Of a stretch of 64,000 nucleotides of DNA, positions 1 to 7,336 are shown one piece after another. The notes under the pieces were generated by a model that worked only from the letters and a program-made list of their open reading frames with translations, was not told the DNA's origin and made no database searches. This DNA comes from Myceligenerans salitolerans. GTDB taxonomy: Bacteria; Actinomycetota; Actinomycetes; Actinomycetales; Cellulomonadaceae. Where the stretch lies: contig NZ_JAFMPK010000047.1 of assembly GCF_017349295.1 (NCBI RefSeq), forward strand, positions 396,699 to 460,698, in the 5' to 3' direction. The translations under genes were made by a program, and so were the position numbers. Position 1 is the first letter of the stretch; every line of letters begins with the position of its first letter.

Positions 1-50
1 GTGACCGACCGCAACGACAACGGACCGACCGCATCGGCTCCCGGAATCCC

Positions 51-1268
51 TCATGCCTTCGGCAGGGCAGCCGCCGTACGAGGCTCGGCTGTCCGCCTGG
101 CCCCGGCCCTGAGCGCCAGGCCGGTCGCCGCGACGCCGACGACGACGGCCGCCGGGAGCGGCACGGCCGTGACGCCCGCGGTCGCGACCACGGTGGAGAA
201 GAGCGCGGCGCCGGCGGCGATCCCGCCGTTGAACAGGACGGGGATGAGTGCGCCCGCGAACGCCCGGCGCTCGGGTCCGGCGAGGCGGAGGATCAGGGTC
301 TGCGCGAGCGGGGGCAGAGCACCTGACGCGACACCCCAGGCCACCACCGTGAGCACGCCGAGTGCGGGCTCGGCGTCGATCGCGAGTGCGGCCAGGGTCA
401 GGGCGGTGGCGACGGTGGCGGCGACCAGGGCAGGGACCGTGCGCTCCCCGAACCGCCCGGCGAGCGCGACGCCGGCGGCGGACGCCAGGCCGAAGGCCAG
501 CAGGAGTGAGCCGGTGCCGCCGGGCAGGATCGCGGCGCTCGTCTCGGTGAGGCGGGTGATGTAGGTGTAGGCACCGTAATGGCCCACGAGCACGAGCGCG
601 ACGAGCCCGGTCACGGTCAGCAGGGGTGCGGTGCCGTGGCGGTGCCCTGCCGGGGTCGCGCCGCCCGTGGCCGCCGTCGTGCCCGGGTCCGGGCGGGCGG
701 GGGCGACGACGAGCCGTACCGCGACGGCGGCCGCGGCGGTCAGCACGGCGAGGCCCCAGAAGGCCGCGCGCCATCCGGCGGCGTCGGCCGCAAGGCGGGC
801 GAGGGGGGTGCCGAGCACCATGCCGAGGGTCGCGCCACCGAGGACGACGGCGACCGCGCGGGCCAGCCGGCGCTCCGGGACGAGGTCGGCGACGTGCGCG
901 TTCACCGTCGCCCAGAGCAGTCCGACGGCAGCAGCGCCGAGCAGCCGGGCGCCGACGGCGACGGCGTAGGTGGGGGCGAGCGCGGTGAGCGCGGACGAGG
1001 CGGCGAGGACGACCGTGCCGCCGGCGACGACTGCCCGCCGGTCGCGGTCGCGTACGAGGCGGACCAGGGGGAAGCTCGTCACGACGACGACGGCCGCCCA
1101 GAGCGAGACGAGCATCCCGGTGTCCGACTCCGCGACGCCGAGCCCGGCACTCATCGGGGCCAGCACGGCGGTGGGCAGCATCTCGGCGGTGACCATGAGC
1201 AGCGTGGTGCCGCCGAGCACGAGGAGAGAGGGCCAGGGCAGTGCCGGGTCGCGCGGTGGAGTGTTCAT
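51..1268 (-). CDS. MFS drug/metabolite exporter (DHA1-like)
   Basis: This is a 405-residue membrane protein of the major facilitator superfamily with about 12 hydrophobic segments. It should act in the cytoplasmic membrane as a proton-coupled exporter; the substrate cannot be read from sequence. The N-terminal half carries the typical loop between helices 2 and 3 (R-L-V-R-D-R-D-R-R) and a helix-4/5 Gly/Pro region. I chose the ATG at 1268 because a MerR-type promoter lies directly upstream, with its -10 hexamer about 8 nt away. That would make the message leaderless or nearly so. GTG codons further upstream fall inside the operator. A MerR regulator is divergently transcribed on the other side. 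The family assignment is firm; the efflux role and the leaderless start are inferences. Confidence 0.88.
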   Translation of the reverse strand: MNTPPRDPALPWPSLLVLGGTTLLMVTAEMLPTAVLAPMSAGLGVAESDTGMLVSLWAAVVVVTSFPLVRLVRDRDRRAVVAGGTVVLAASSALTALAPTYAVAVGARLLGAAAVGLLWATVNAHVADLVPERRLARAVAVVLGGATLGMVLGTPLARLAADAAGWRAAFWGLAVLTAAAAVAVRLVVAPARPDPGTTAATGGATPAGHRHGTAPLLTVTGLVALVLVGHYGAYTYITRLTETSAAILPGGTGSLLLAFGLASAAGVALAGRFGERTVPALVAATVATALTLAALAIDAEPALGVLTVVAWGVASGALPPLAQTLILRLAGPERRAFAGALIPVLFNGGIAAGAALFSTVVATAGVTAVPLPAAVVVGVAATGLALRAGARRTAEPRTAAALPKA

Positions 1269-1276
1269 GTCGGAGA

Positions 1277-1307
1277 CCGTAAACTTTGACACTGATGTCA
1301 ATGTCAA
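1277..1307 (-). promoter_or_regulatory. MerR-type promoter with 19-bp spacer and central dyad
   Basis: On the minus strand a consensus -35 TTGACA (1302-1307) is separated by 19 bp from a -10-like TTACGG (1277-1282). An inverted repeat (CTTTGAC / TGTCAAG arms, 1284-1308) fills the over-long spacer. This is the architecture MerR-family activators act on by untwisting DNA. It faces the MFS gene and lies next to the divergent MerR gene, so the regulator-target pairing is a strong inference. Confidence 0.75.
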
Positions 1308-1370
1308 GGCTTGTCGGGTGAGCGACGGTGGATCGCGCGGTACCCGGCGGGGCCGTGCGGGAGGACGGCG

Positions 1371-1754
1371 ATGAGGATCGGTGAACTGGCCGGGCGGACC
1401 GGGGTCGCGCCGCGGCTGATCCGGTACTACGAGCAGCAAGGACTGCTCACCGCCGACCGCGCGCCCAACGGGTACCGCACCTACGGTGAGGAGCACGTGG
1501 AGCGGGTCACGCGCGTGGCAGGTCTCGTGCGCGCCGGGCTGCCGACGAAGCTCGTGAAGGTGTTGCTCGACATGGAGGACGCCGCGGCGGCCAGGGAGCC
1601 CACCTGTCCCCGGCTGGTCGCCGAGCAACTCGCCGCCGAACTCGTGGGCATCGAGGCGAACATCGCCTGCCTCACGCGCAGCCGCGACACGATCCGCGAG
1701 TTCCTCACCCGCACGGAGCACGCCGCGCTGCTGAGCGAGGCGGCGGCACGCTGA
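1371..1754 (+). CDS. MerR family transcriptional regulator
   Basis: A 127-residue regulator. The N-terminal winged helix-turn-helix starts with R-I-G-E-L-A, followed by a V-A-P-R-L-I-R-Y-Y-E-Q-Q-G-L-L motif at about residues 12-26, the classic MerR signature. A coiled-coil dimerisation helix follows. A single Cys (in E-P-T-C-P-R-L) lies just before the C-terminal helix, and there is no long effector domain, so it may sense a small molecule or a redox state. The ATG at 1371 is preceded by a GGAGGA ribosome site. It is divergent from the MFS exporter and probably controls it through the spacer operator between them. This is the usual arrangement for one-component efflux regulation. Confidence 0.88.
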   Translation: MRIGELAGRTGVAPRLIRYYEQQGLLTADRAPNGYRTYGEEHVERVTRVAGLVRAGLPTKLVKVLLDMEDAAAAREPTCPRLVAEQLAAELVGIEANIACLTRSRDTIREFLTRTEHAALLSEAAAR

Positions 1755-1805
1755 CCGAGACGATAATCCGTTTCACACCGCTCGTCCCGCAGGCAGAATC
1801 TGCGG

Positions 1806-2744
1806 GTGAAGCTCTTCTCCCCCGCCACACGCGACGACGCGATCGCGCTGATCCAGTCCCACTCCCCCACGTTTCCCGTCCCTGGCCAGCGTGAGCTGTT
1901 CGGCGACTTCTCCCTGAACCGCCTGTTCGACCGGGGCGTACGCAGGCCCGACCTGGTCTGGGCGGCCGGGTCCCCGGACGCCTCGGACGACGCCGGAACG
2001 CGAGGGCTCGTCGCGGCACGTCACCTGTCCGACGCCGAAGGGCTGGTCGACCTGTTCGCCCTGCCCGCCGACCCGGCTGTCGTCGACGGCCTGCTGGGCG
2101 CGGCCACCGACTGGGCCCGCTCGCACGGCGGCGCGGTCGAGGCGTCCTTCAGCGCACCGGTCGCTCCCGACCCGCTCGTCGTACCTGCGGTGCGACAGGT
2201 CGTCGACGCGTTCGCACGGCACGGCTGGCGCGTCCTCGTCACACGCAGGCATTACCACGTCACGCCGCGGGACGGGATGGCCGGGGACATCGCACCGCTG
2301 GAGCTCGAACCCGCCGGGGACCGCCCCCGGGTCGAGGCCTTCGTCCGGCGGATGATGCCCGGTTCGCTGGACGTGCGGGACCGGGCGAACGTCGCGGCCA
2401 AGGGTCTGGAGCGGGCAGCCGCCGACGAGGCCGGCGACCTGCTGGGCGCCGACCCGATCGAGTGCTTCGGGATCGCGGTCCAGGACGGCCGGGACGCCGG
2501 GCTCGTGGTCCGCCGCGCCATGCCGAACGGCAACGGCTTCGTCTGCCAGGTCGGCGTGGCGGAGGACTTCCGCGGACGGGGCCTGGCGCGGCGTCTCGTC
2601 GCCACGGCCACCGCCGACCTGCTGGCTGCCGGCGCGACGACCCTCATCGCCGACACCGACGACACGAACGTCCCCATGATCCGCGCCTTCGCCGCGGCGG
2701 GCTGGGAGCCCACGGAGTCCAGGATCGACCTGACCCTCACGTAG
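1806..2744 (+). CDS. GNAT family N-acetyltransferase
   Basis: A 312-residue protein whose C-terminal third is a recognisable GNAT domain. A core beta strand (C-Q-V-G-V-A) leads into the acetyl-CoA pyrophosphate loop E-D-F-R-G-R-G-L-A-R-R-L at about residues 252-263, then the T-D-D-T-N-x-P-M-I-R-x-F-A-A-A-G-W motif typical of motif B. The N-terminal part could be a degenerate second GNAT fold, giving the tandem layout common in actinobacteria. It should transfer an acetyl group from acetyl-CoA to an unknown amine. The GTG start was chosen because it begins the conserved coding frame shortly after the MerR gene. The gene stands alone. Confidence 0.8.
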   Translation: MKLFSPATRDDAIALIQSHSPTFPVPGQRELFGDFSLNRLFDRGVRRPDLVWAAGSPDASDDAGTRGLVAARHLSDAEGLVDLFALPADPAVVDGLLGAATDWARSHGGAVEASFSAPVAPDPLVVPAVRQVVDAFARHGWRVLVTRRHYHVTPRDGMAGDIAPLELEPAGDRPRVEAFVRRMMPGSLDVRDRANVAAKGLERAAADEAGDLLGADPIECFGIAVQDGRDAGLVVRRAMPNGNGFVCQVGVAEDFRGRGLARRLVATATADLLAAGATTLIADTDDTNVPMIRAFAAAGWEPTESRIDLTLT

Positions 2745-2808
2745 GCACGGCGGACGCGGCACAAGGACGGGAGGAGGAGCTCGACGCCGACCGACGGGCC
2801 GAGGCAGG

Positions 2809-3438
2809 TCAGCGCCGGACGCCCAGGTCGCGCAGCTCCAGGTCCGCCAGGCGGCGGATCGCCGCCTCGTCGCCGTCCCGCCAGGCGGCGACCGGGTCGG
2901 CCGTGATCGCGGCCAGCTTTCTGACCGGCTGGTTCGCCAGGGCCCGGAGGGCGAACAGCTCGGACAGCGCGGATTCCCCCGCGCCGTCGCCCGCGGCCGA
3001 GAGCTGCCGGGCGGCCCGGCGGGCGGCGTGCGCACGGCGCACGAACCGGGCTCGCACCGGTACGTGGATCACCGCGACCAGCAGCACCGGGATCAGCGCC
3101 ACCGCCAGCCCGACGGCGAGCGCCAGCTGCCCGACGGTCTCGACCATGGAGGCGCCCGCCGCCGCCAGGCCGTCGGCTTGGTTCGCCATGCCGCCGAAAG
3201 GTCCGGTGAGGTCGTCGCCCACGAGCGGGACGTCCGCGATCCGGTCCTCGACGTCGCGCAGCCGTCGGGCGATGTCGCCGGCCGCGGCCGTCGTCGCGTG
3301 CCCGGGCGCCGCGAGTTCGAGCACGGTGTCGCGTGCGCGGAACCCGGCCCAGATCCACGCTCCGATCCACGTGAGGAAGAGGAGGTCACCGAGGATCTGC
3401 CGGGAGCGGCGCGCGGGGGCGGCGGCGTAGAGCGTCAT
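2809..3438 (-). CDS. Small membrane protein, unknown function
   Basis: A 209-residue protein with two predicted transmembrane segments: one near residues 15-35 (L-F-L-T-W-I-G-A-W-I-W-A) and one near 110-135 (A-V-A-L-I-P-V-L-L-V-A-V-I). They flank a roughly 70-residue extracytoplasmic region rich in D and A with coiled-coil character. The C-terminal cytoplasmic tail is charged, with R-L-A-D-L-E-L-R-D-L-G-V at the end. I do not recognise a family with certainty. Its ATG overlaps the stop of the upstream DUF2071 gene (ATGA), so the two are probably cotranscribed and translationally coupled. Confidence 0.75.
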   Translation of the reverse strand: MTLYAAAPARRSRQILGDLLFLTWIGAWIWAGFRARDTVLELAAPGHATTAAAGDIARRLRDVEDRIADVPLVGDDLTGPFGGMANQADGLAAAGASMVETVGQLALAVGLAVALIPVLLVAVIHVPVRARFVRRAHAARRAARQLSAAGDGAGESALSELFALRALANQPVRKLAAITADPVAAWRDGDEAAIRRLADLELRDLGVRR

Positions 3439-4220
3439 GGCGCCATCGTTCCAGAATGTCCGGAATCGAGTCGCGCGCCCGCCCGGACCGTGACCGGGGA
3501 GCCGTCCGCGACGAAGGCCGAGACCGGGTCCGCCTCCAGCGCCTCGGTGAAGCGCGGGCCGTAGACCTGGGCGACGTCGCAGTCGAGTCGCGCGTCCGCG
3601 GCCCGCCACACGTTCCAGCGCGGATGCTCGACGCGGTACTCGACGCAGCCGCCGTCACGCTGCGCGGCGTAGCCCCAGTAGTGCTCGGTGACGAACTCCT
3701 CCTGGGAGCCGGCCGCGGGCAGGTGGGCCTCTCCCGTGGTCGTCGCGTGCAGCCGGTGCCAGGAGCCGCCGTCGTACCAGGCGTAGCCGACCAGGCCGGC
3801 CGGGGTGGCGCCGTCGTCGGCCAGGTCGATGCGGTGCCGCATCGGGCGGGAGACGTACCTCTCGCCGTACGCGAGCCTGGCGACGGCGGCCAGCGCCGGG
3901 CGCGGGACGATCTCCTTGACGAACACGACGCCCCGGCGCGGCCCGTCGGGCGTGTCCCGGCGCACGTAGAACCGCAGGTTGATCTCGTCGAAGTGGCGGT
4001 GGAACGGCACGGGCACGCCGAGCAGCCGGGTGTCGAGGAACTCGAACCCGACCATGCTCACGAGAGTCATGCCGTTCCAGGTGTCGAGCACGACGCCGCG
4101 CGGTACGAGCGGGCGCAGTGCCTCCGGGTCGATCTCGTGGTTCAGCATCACGAGCCGCCGCCATTCGGCGGTGAGGAACGTGCGGGTGCGCGTCTCGTCG
4201 CGCGCGTCGCGGCCGGTCAC
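3435..4220 (-). CDS. DUF2071 (YqjF-like) family protein
   Basis: A 261-residue soluble protein with features of the YqjF/DUF2071 family (acetoacetate-decarboxylase-like fold). These are the opening L-T-A-E-W-R-R-L-V-M-L-N-H-E, the L-x-P-L-V-P-x-G motif, W-N-G-M-T-L-V-S-M-V-G-F, the R-H-F-D-E-I-N-L-R-F-Y-V-R core and the late H-Y-W-G-Y region. Biochemical function of the family is unknown. The GTG at 4220 is the first start that leaves the whole conserved region. It is the first gene of a two-gene unit with the downstream membrane protein (4-nt overlap). Confidence 0.82.
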   Translation of the reverse strand: MTGRDARDETRTRTFLTAEWRRLVMLNHEIDPEALRPLVPRGVVLDTWNGMTLVSMVGFEFLDTRLLGVPVPFHRHFDEINLRFYVRRDTPDGPRRGVVFVKEIVPRPALAAVARLAYGERYVSRPMRHRIDLADDGATPAGLVGYAWYDGGSWHRLHATTTGEAHLPAAGSQEEFVTEHYWGYAAQRDGGCVEYRVEHPRWNVWRAADARLDCDVAQVYGPRFTEALEADPVSAFVADGSPVTVRAGARLDSGHSGTMAP

Positions 4221-4317
4221 ACCGCGAACGTAGCAGAACGGACTGCGGCCCCGGCCGGACGGGGAGGCTCGCGATGCCGGCGGAGAACTGCGCACGGACG
4301 ACGGCGGCCCGCGCCCG

Positions 4318-5406
4318 TCATCGCCAGGGCGCGCGTTCGTACTGCGGCTGGACCCCCACCCCGGTCTCCGCGACGCGCCCAACCCGCTCCCGCAGGACCC
4401 GTGCCGCGCGCAGCGGCCAGTGCGGGTCGCGCAGTGCCTCACGACCGAGCATCACCGCGTCGGCCGCCCCCTCCACCAGCACCTGCTCCGCCTGCGCCGG
4501 TTCCGTGATCAGCCCGACCGCGCTCACCGGCAGGCCGGACACCTCCCGCACCCGGCGTGCGTGGGCCACCTGGTAGCCCGGCCCCACCGGGATCTCGGCG
4601 GGCGCCACGCCTCCGGTGGACACGTCCACCACGTCGGCCCCGTCGGCCTTGAGGTGCGCGGCGACGGCCGCGACATCCTCGACCCCGAGCCCGTCGGCCC
4701 GCCAGTCCGTGGCCGACAGTCGCACCATCACCGGCAGGCCGTCCGGCCAGACCTCCCGTACCGCGCGCACGGACTCGCGCACCAGCCGTGCCCGCCGCTC
4801 GTCCGAGCCGCCGTACTCGTCGGTGCGCCGGTTGGCCAGTGGTGACAGGAACTGGTGCAGCAGGTAGCCGTGCGCCGCGTGAACCTCGACCACGTCGAAC
4901 CCGGCCGCGAGCGCCCGCCGTGCCGCGTCGGCGAACTGCCCTGGTACGTCCGCGACCTGCTCCGGCGTCATCTCGGCGGGGACGGCGAGCCCGGGGAACG
5001 GGTCTGTCGTCGGGCCGGCCGTGACCCATCCGCCGTCGGCGACCGGCACGCTGCCGTCGAGCTCGTGGAACGGCGGGTAGGTGGACGCCTTGCGGCCGGC
5101 GTGCGCGAGCTGGATTCCGGCGCGGGCGCCGCGCGCGTGCACGAAGTCGGTGATCCGCCGCCAGGCGGCGGCCTGGTCGTCGTTCCAGATGCCGGTGTCC
5201 TGCGGGGAGATCCTGCCTTCGGGGACGACGGCGGTCGCCTCCGTCATGACCAGGCCGAACCCGCCGGTGGCCCGCGCGCCCAGGTGGACGAGGTGCCAGT
5301 CGCCCGGCATTCCGCCGGTCGCCGAGTACTGGCACATCGGGGCCAGCCAGGCCCGGTTCGGGACGGTGAGTTCACGCAGCACGACGGGCTGGAACAAGAG
5401 GCTCAT
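4318..5406 (-). CDS. NADH:flavin oxidoreductase, Old Yellow Enzyme (YqjM-like)
   Basis: A 362-residue FMN-dependent ene-reductase that would use NADPH to reduce activated C=C bonds in the cytoplasm. The TIM-barrel motifs are clear: A-P-M-C-Q-Y-S-A with Cys25 matching the redox-tuning Cys of the YqjM class, Q-L-x-H-A-G-R-K-A for FMN contacts, the substrate His pair in E-V-H-A-A-H-G-Y-L-L-H-Q-F-L-S-P, and R-T-D-E-Y-G-G-S. The C-terminal M-L-G-R-E-A-L-R-D-P-x-W phosphate site and a terminal P-x-Q-Y are as in thermophilic-type OYEs. Length is normal. It is a monocistronic minus-strand gene; no substrate can be deduced. Confidence 0.93.
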   Translation of the reverse strand: MSLLFQPVVLRELTVPNRAWLAPMCQYSATGGMPGDWHLVHLGARATGGFGLVMTEATAVVPEGRISPQDTGIWNDDQAAAWRRITDFVHARGARAGIQLAHAGRKASTYPPFHELDGSVPVADGGWVTAGPTTDPFPGLAVPAEMTPEQVADVPGQFADAARRALAAGFDVVEVHAAHGYLLHQFLSPLANRRTDEYGGSDERRARLVRESVRAVREVWPDGLPVMVRLSATDWRADGLGVEDVAAVAAHLKADGADVVDVSTGGVAPAEIPVGPGYQVAHARRVREVSGLPVSAVGLITEPAQAEQVLVEGAADAVMLGREALRDPHWPLRAARVLRERVGRVAETGVGVQPQYERAPWR

Positions 5407-5494
5407 GCCGCGCACAACCGGGTGTGTCGGGGTGGGATTCCCCGTGCCCGGATGATGGGCACCGTGCGCTTGGCACACTCTTCCGGACCGACGC

Positions 5495-6820
5495 TCACGT
5501 CGTCGCGGCCTTCTCGTTGAGCCGTGCCGCCTGCTTGAGCAGATGGGTCCGCTCCGCCGCGCTGTCGGCGGCCGCGGCGGCCGCCGCGTAACGGCGTGCC
5601 GCCTCCGCCCGCTCGCCCGCCATCTCCCGCAGGTAGGCGGTCGCGGCGTCGTACCGCGGCAGCCCGGCATCGAGTTCCGCGAGGACCCGCAGGCCGGCAC
5701 GGGGGCCGTCGACGTGCCCGACGGCGATCGCCCGGTTCAGCTCCGCCACCCGGTTGCCCGGCGCGACGGACAGGAGTTCGTCGTACCAGGTGAGGATCTG
5801 CGGCCAGTCGGTCTCGGCGGCGGTGCGGGCGTCGTCGTGCAGGGCGGCGATCGCTGCCTGGGCCTGGTACTCCCCCAGCAGCTCGCGCGCGAGGGCGCGC
5901 TGAAGGATGTCGACGCCCTCGGCGATCATCGCCGTGTCCCACAGCGACCGGTCCTGCCGGTCGAGGGGGACGAGCTCCCCGGCCGCGTCGAACCGAGCGG
6001 CCCGCCGCGCGTGGTGCAGGAGCATGAGCGCCAGCAGACCCGAGGCCTCGGGGTCGCCGGGAACGGCCGCGGTCAGCTGGCGTGCGAGCCGGATCGCCTC
6101 CCCGGCCAGGTCCACCTCGGGCACCCGGGCCGACACCGGCTGGCCCGCCGGGGCCGCGGCCCGCTCCGACCCGCCCGCCGGGGCCGTGGCCCGCGGCCGG
6201 CGCCCGACGGCGGACGCGCTGGTGAAGCCCTCGTTGAACATGAGGTACAGCACGCGCAGCACGGCGGTCACGTCGCCGGGCGTCTCGAACCGCTCGCCCG
6301 CCACGGTGCGCTTCGCGCGGGAGATCCGCTGGGCCATCGTCGCCTCGGGCACGAGGAACGCCCGCGCGATCCGTGCCGTCGTCAGGCCGCCGACTGCGCG
6401 CAGGGTGAGTGCGATCGCCGATGCCGGGGTCAGCGCGGGGTGACAGCAGCGGCTGAGGACGAGGAGTGTGTCGTCGGTCTGCTCCGCCGGGCCCGACGGC
6501 GGCTCCAGGCCCACCCTCACCTCGCGCAGGGCGCGGGCCGACGCCGAGCGGCGCGCGTCGAGGAACTTGCGCCAGGCCACCGTGACGAGCCAGGCCTTCA
6601 GGTCCGCGGGCCGGCCGGTCCGGTCCGCCGGACCGGCTGCTCCGGCGCCGTCGTCCTCGCCCGCCCGTCGCCCGTCGTCCTCCACGACCTCGTTCCCCCA
6701 GCGGCGGACCGCCTCGACGAGTGCCTCCTGGACGGCGTCCTCGGCCGCCGCGAAATCTGCTCCGCGGCGCACGAGGACGCCCAGGACCTGCGGGACGAGG
6801 TCGCGCAGGGGCAGGTTCAC
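5495..6820 (-). CDS. ECF sigma factor with C-terminal TPR-like domain (ECF42 type)
   Basis: A 441-residue RNA polymerase sigma factor, far longer than ordinary ECFs. The sigma2 region spans roughly residues 1-75 (A-A-E-D-A-V-Q-E-A-L-V-E-A, then A-W-L-V-T-V-A-W-R-K-F-L-D). The sigma4 helix-turn-helix follows (I-A-R-A-F-L-V-P-E-A-T-M-A-Q-R-I-S-R-A-K). A C-terminal all-helical extension of about 220 residues (L-L-A-L-M-L-L-H-H-A-R-R-A-A-R) resembles TPR repeats. This is the hallmark of the ECF42 group, which lacks an anti-sigma factor and is encoded next to DGPF/YCII proteins, exactly as here. The GTG overlaps the stop of the upstream DGPF gene by 4 nt (GTGA). Activation through the C-terminal domain is known for the family. 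Confidence 0.88.
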   Translation of the reverse strand: MNLPLRDLVPQVLGVLVRRGADFAAAEDAVQEALVEAVRRWGNEVVEDDGRRAGEDDGAGAAGPADRTGRPADLKAWLVTVAWRKFLDARRSASARALREVRVGLEPPSGPAEQTDDTLLVLSRCCHPALTPASAIALTLRAVGGLTTARIARAFLVPEATMAQRISRAKRTVAGERFETPGDVTAVLRVLYLMFNEGFTSASAVGRRPRATAPAGGSERAAAPAGQPVSARVPEVDLAGEAIRLARQLTAAVPGDPEASGLLALMLLHHARRAARFDAAGELVPLDRQDRSLWDTAMIAEGVDILQRALARELLGEYQAQAAIAALHDDARTAAETDWPQILTWYDELLSVAPGNRVAELNRAIAVGHVDGPRAGLRVLAELDAGLPRYDAATAYLREMAGERAEAARRYAAAAAAADSAAERTHLLKQAARLNEKAATT

Positions 6821-7227
6821 CCCGTGACCTCGGACGCGTCGCCGAGGAACGGCCGCACCTCGATCCACTCGTGCAGCGGCTGCCCGCCGGGACCCGGCGC
6901 GGACGAGAGGTACGCCGCGGCCTCGTGGGCCCGTTCGTCCGACTCGACGTCGATCACGATCCAGCCCGCGATGAGGTCCTTCGTCTCCGCGAACGGACCG
7001 TCGGTCACCGGCGGACGGCCCTCGCCGTCGTACCGGACGAACGCGCCCCGGGGCGCGAGCGCCTGCGCGTCCACGAACTCGCCGCGCTCGCGCAGGTCGT
7101 CGATGACCTCGTCCATGAACGCGATGTGGGCCGAGATCTCCTCGGGCGTCCACCGGTCCATCGGGGACCGCGAGTTGGGGTGCTTCTCCGGGCCGCCGCG
7201 GTAGTGCTTCAGCATCAGGTACTTCAT
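6817..7227 (-). CDS. YCII-related DGPF-domain protein
   Basis: A 136-residue ferredoxin-like fold protein of the YCII family. It opens with M-K-Y-L-M-L-K-H-Y and carries the signature V-T-D-G-P-F-A-E-T-K-D-L-I-A-G-W at residues 74-89, including the D-G-P-F box. Members are usually encoded with ECF42-type sigma factors and are thought to be regulon members or signal partners. Enzymatic function is unproven. The ATG gives the conserved N-terminus. It is upstream of and overlapping the sigma factor gene, so both should be on one transcript. Confidence 0.88.
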   Translation of the reverse strand: MKYLMLKHYRGGPEKHPNSRSPMDRWTPEEISAHIAFMDEVIDDLRERGEFVDAQALAPRGAFVRYDGEGRPPVTDGPFAETKDLIAGWIVIDVESDERAHEAAAYLSSAPGPGGQPLHEWIEVRPFLGDASEVTG

Positions 7228-7336
7228 GGTTCCATCCTCCGGTCTCGGGCGGCGCGTGTCGCCGCCGACGCCCCTGGGACGGAACGGGGCGGCCGTTCTC
7301 GACATCGGCGACGAGCACATTCTCGCCCGGGAGGTC

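Noticed and set aside
1-564. Open frame on the plus strand opposite the MFS gene
   Set aside because: Composition is that of a shadow frame in high-GC DNA; the minus strand encodes the recognisable transporter over the same bases.
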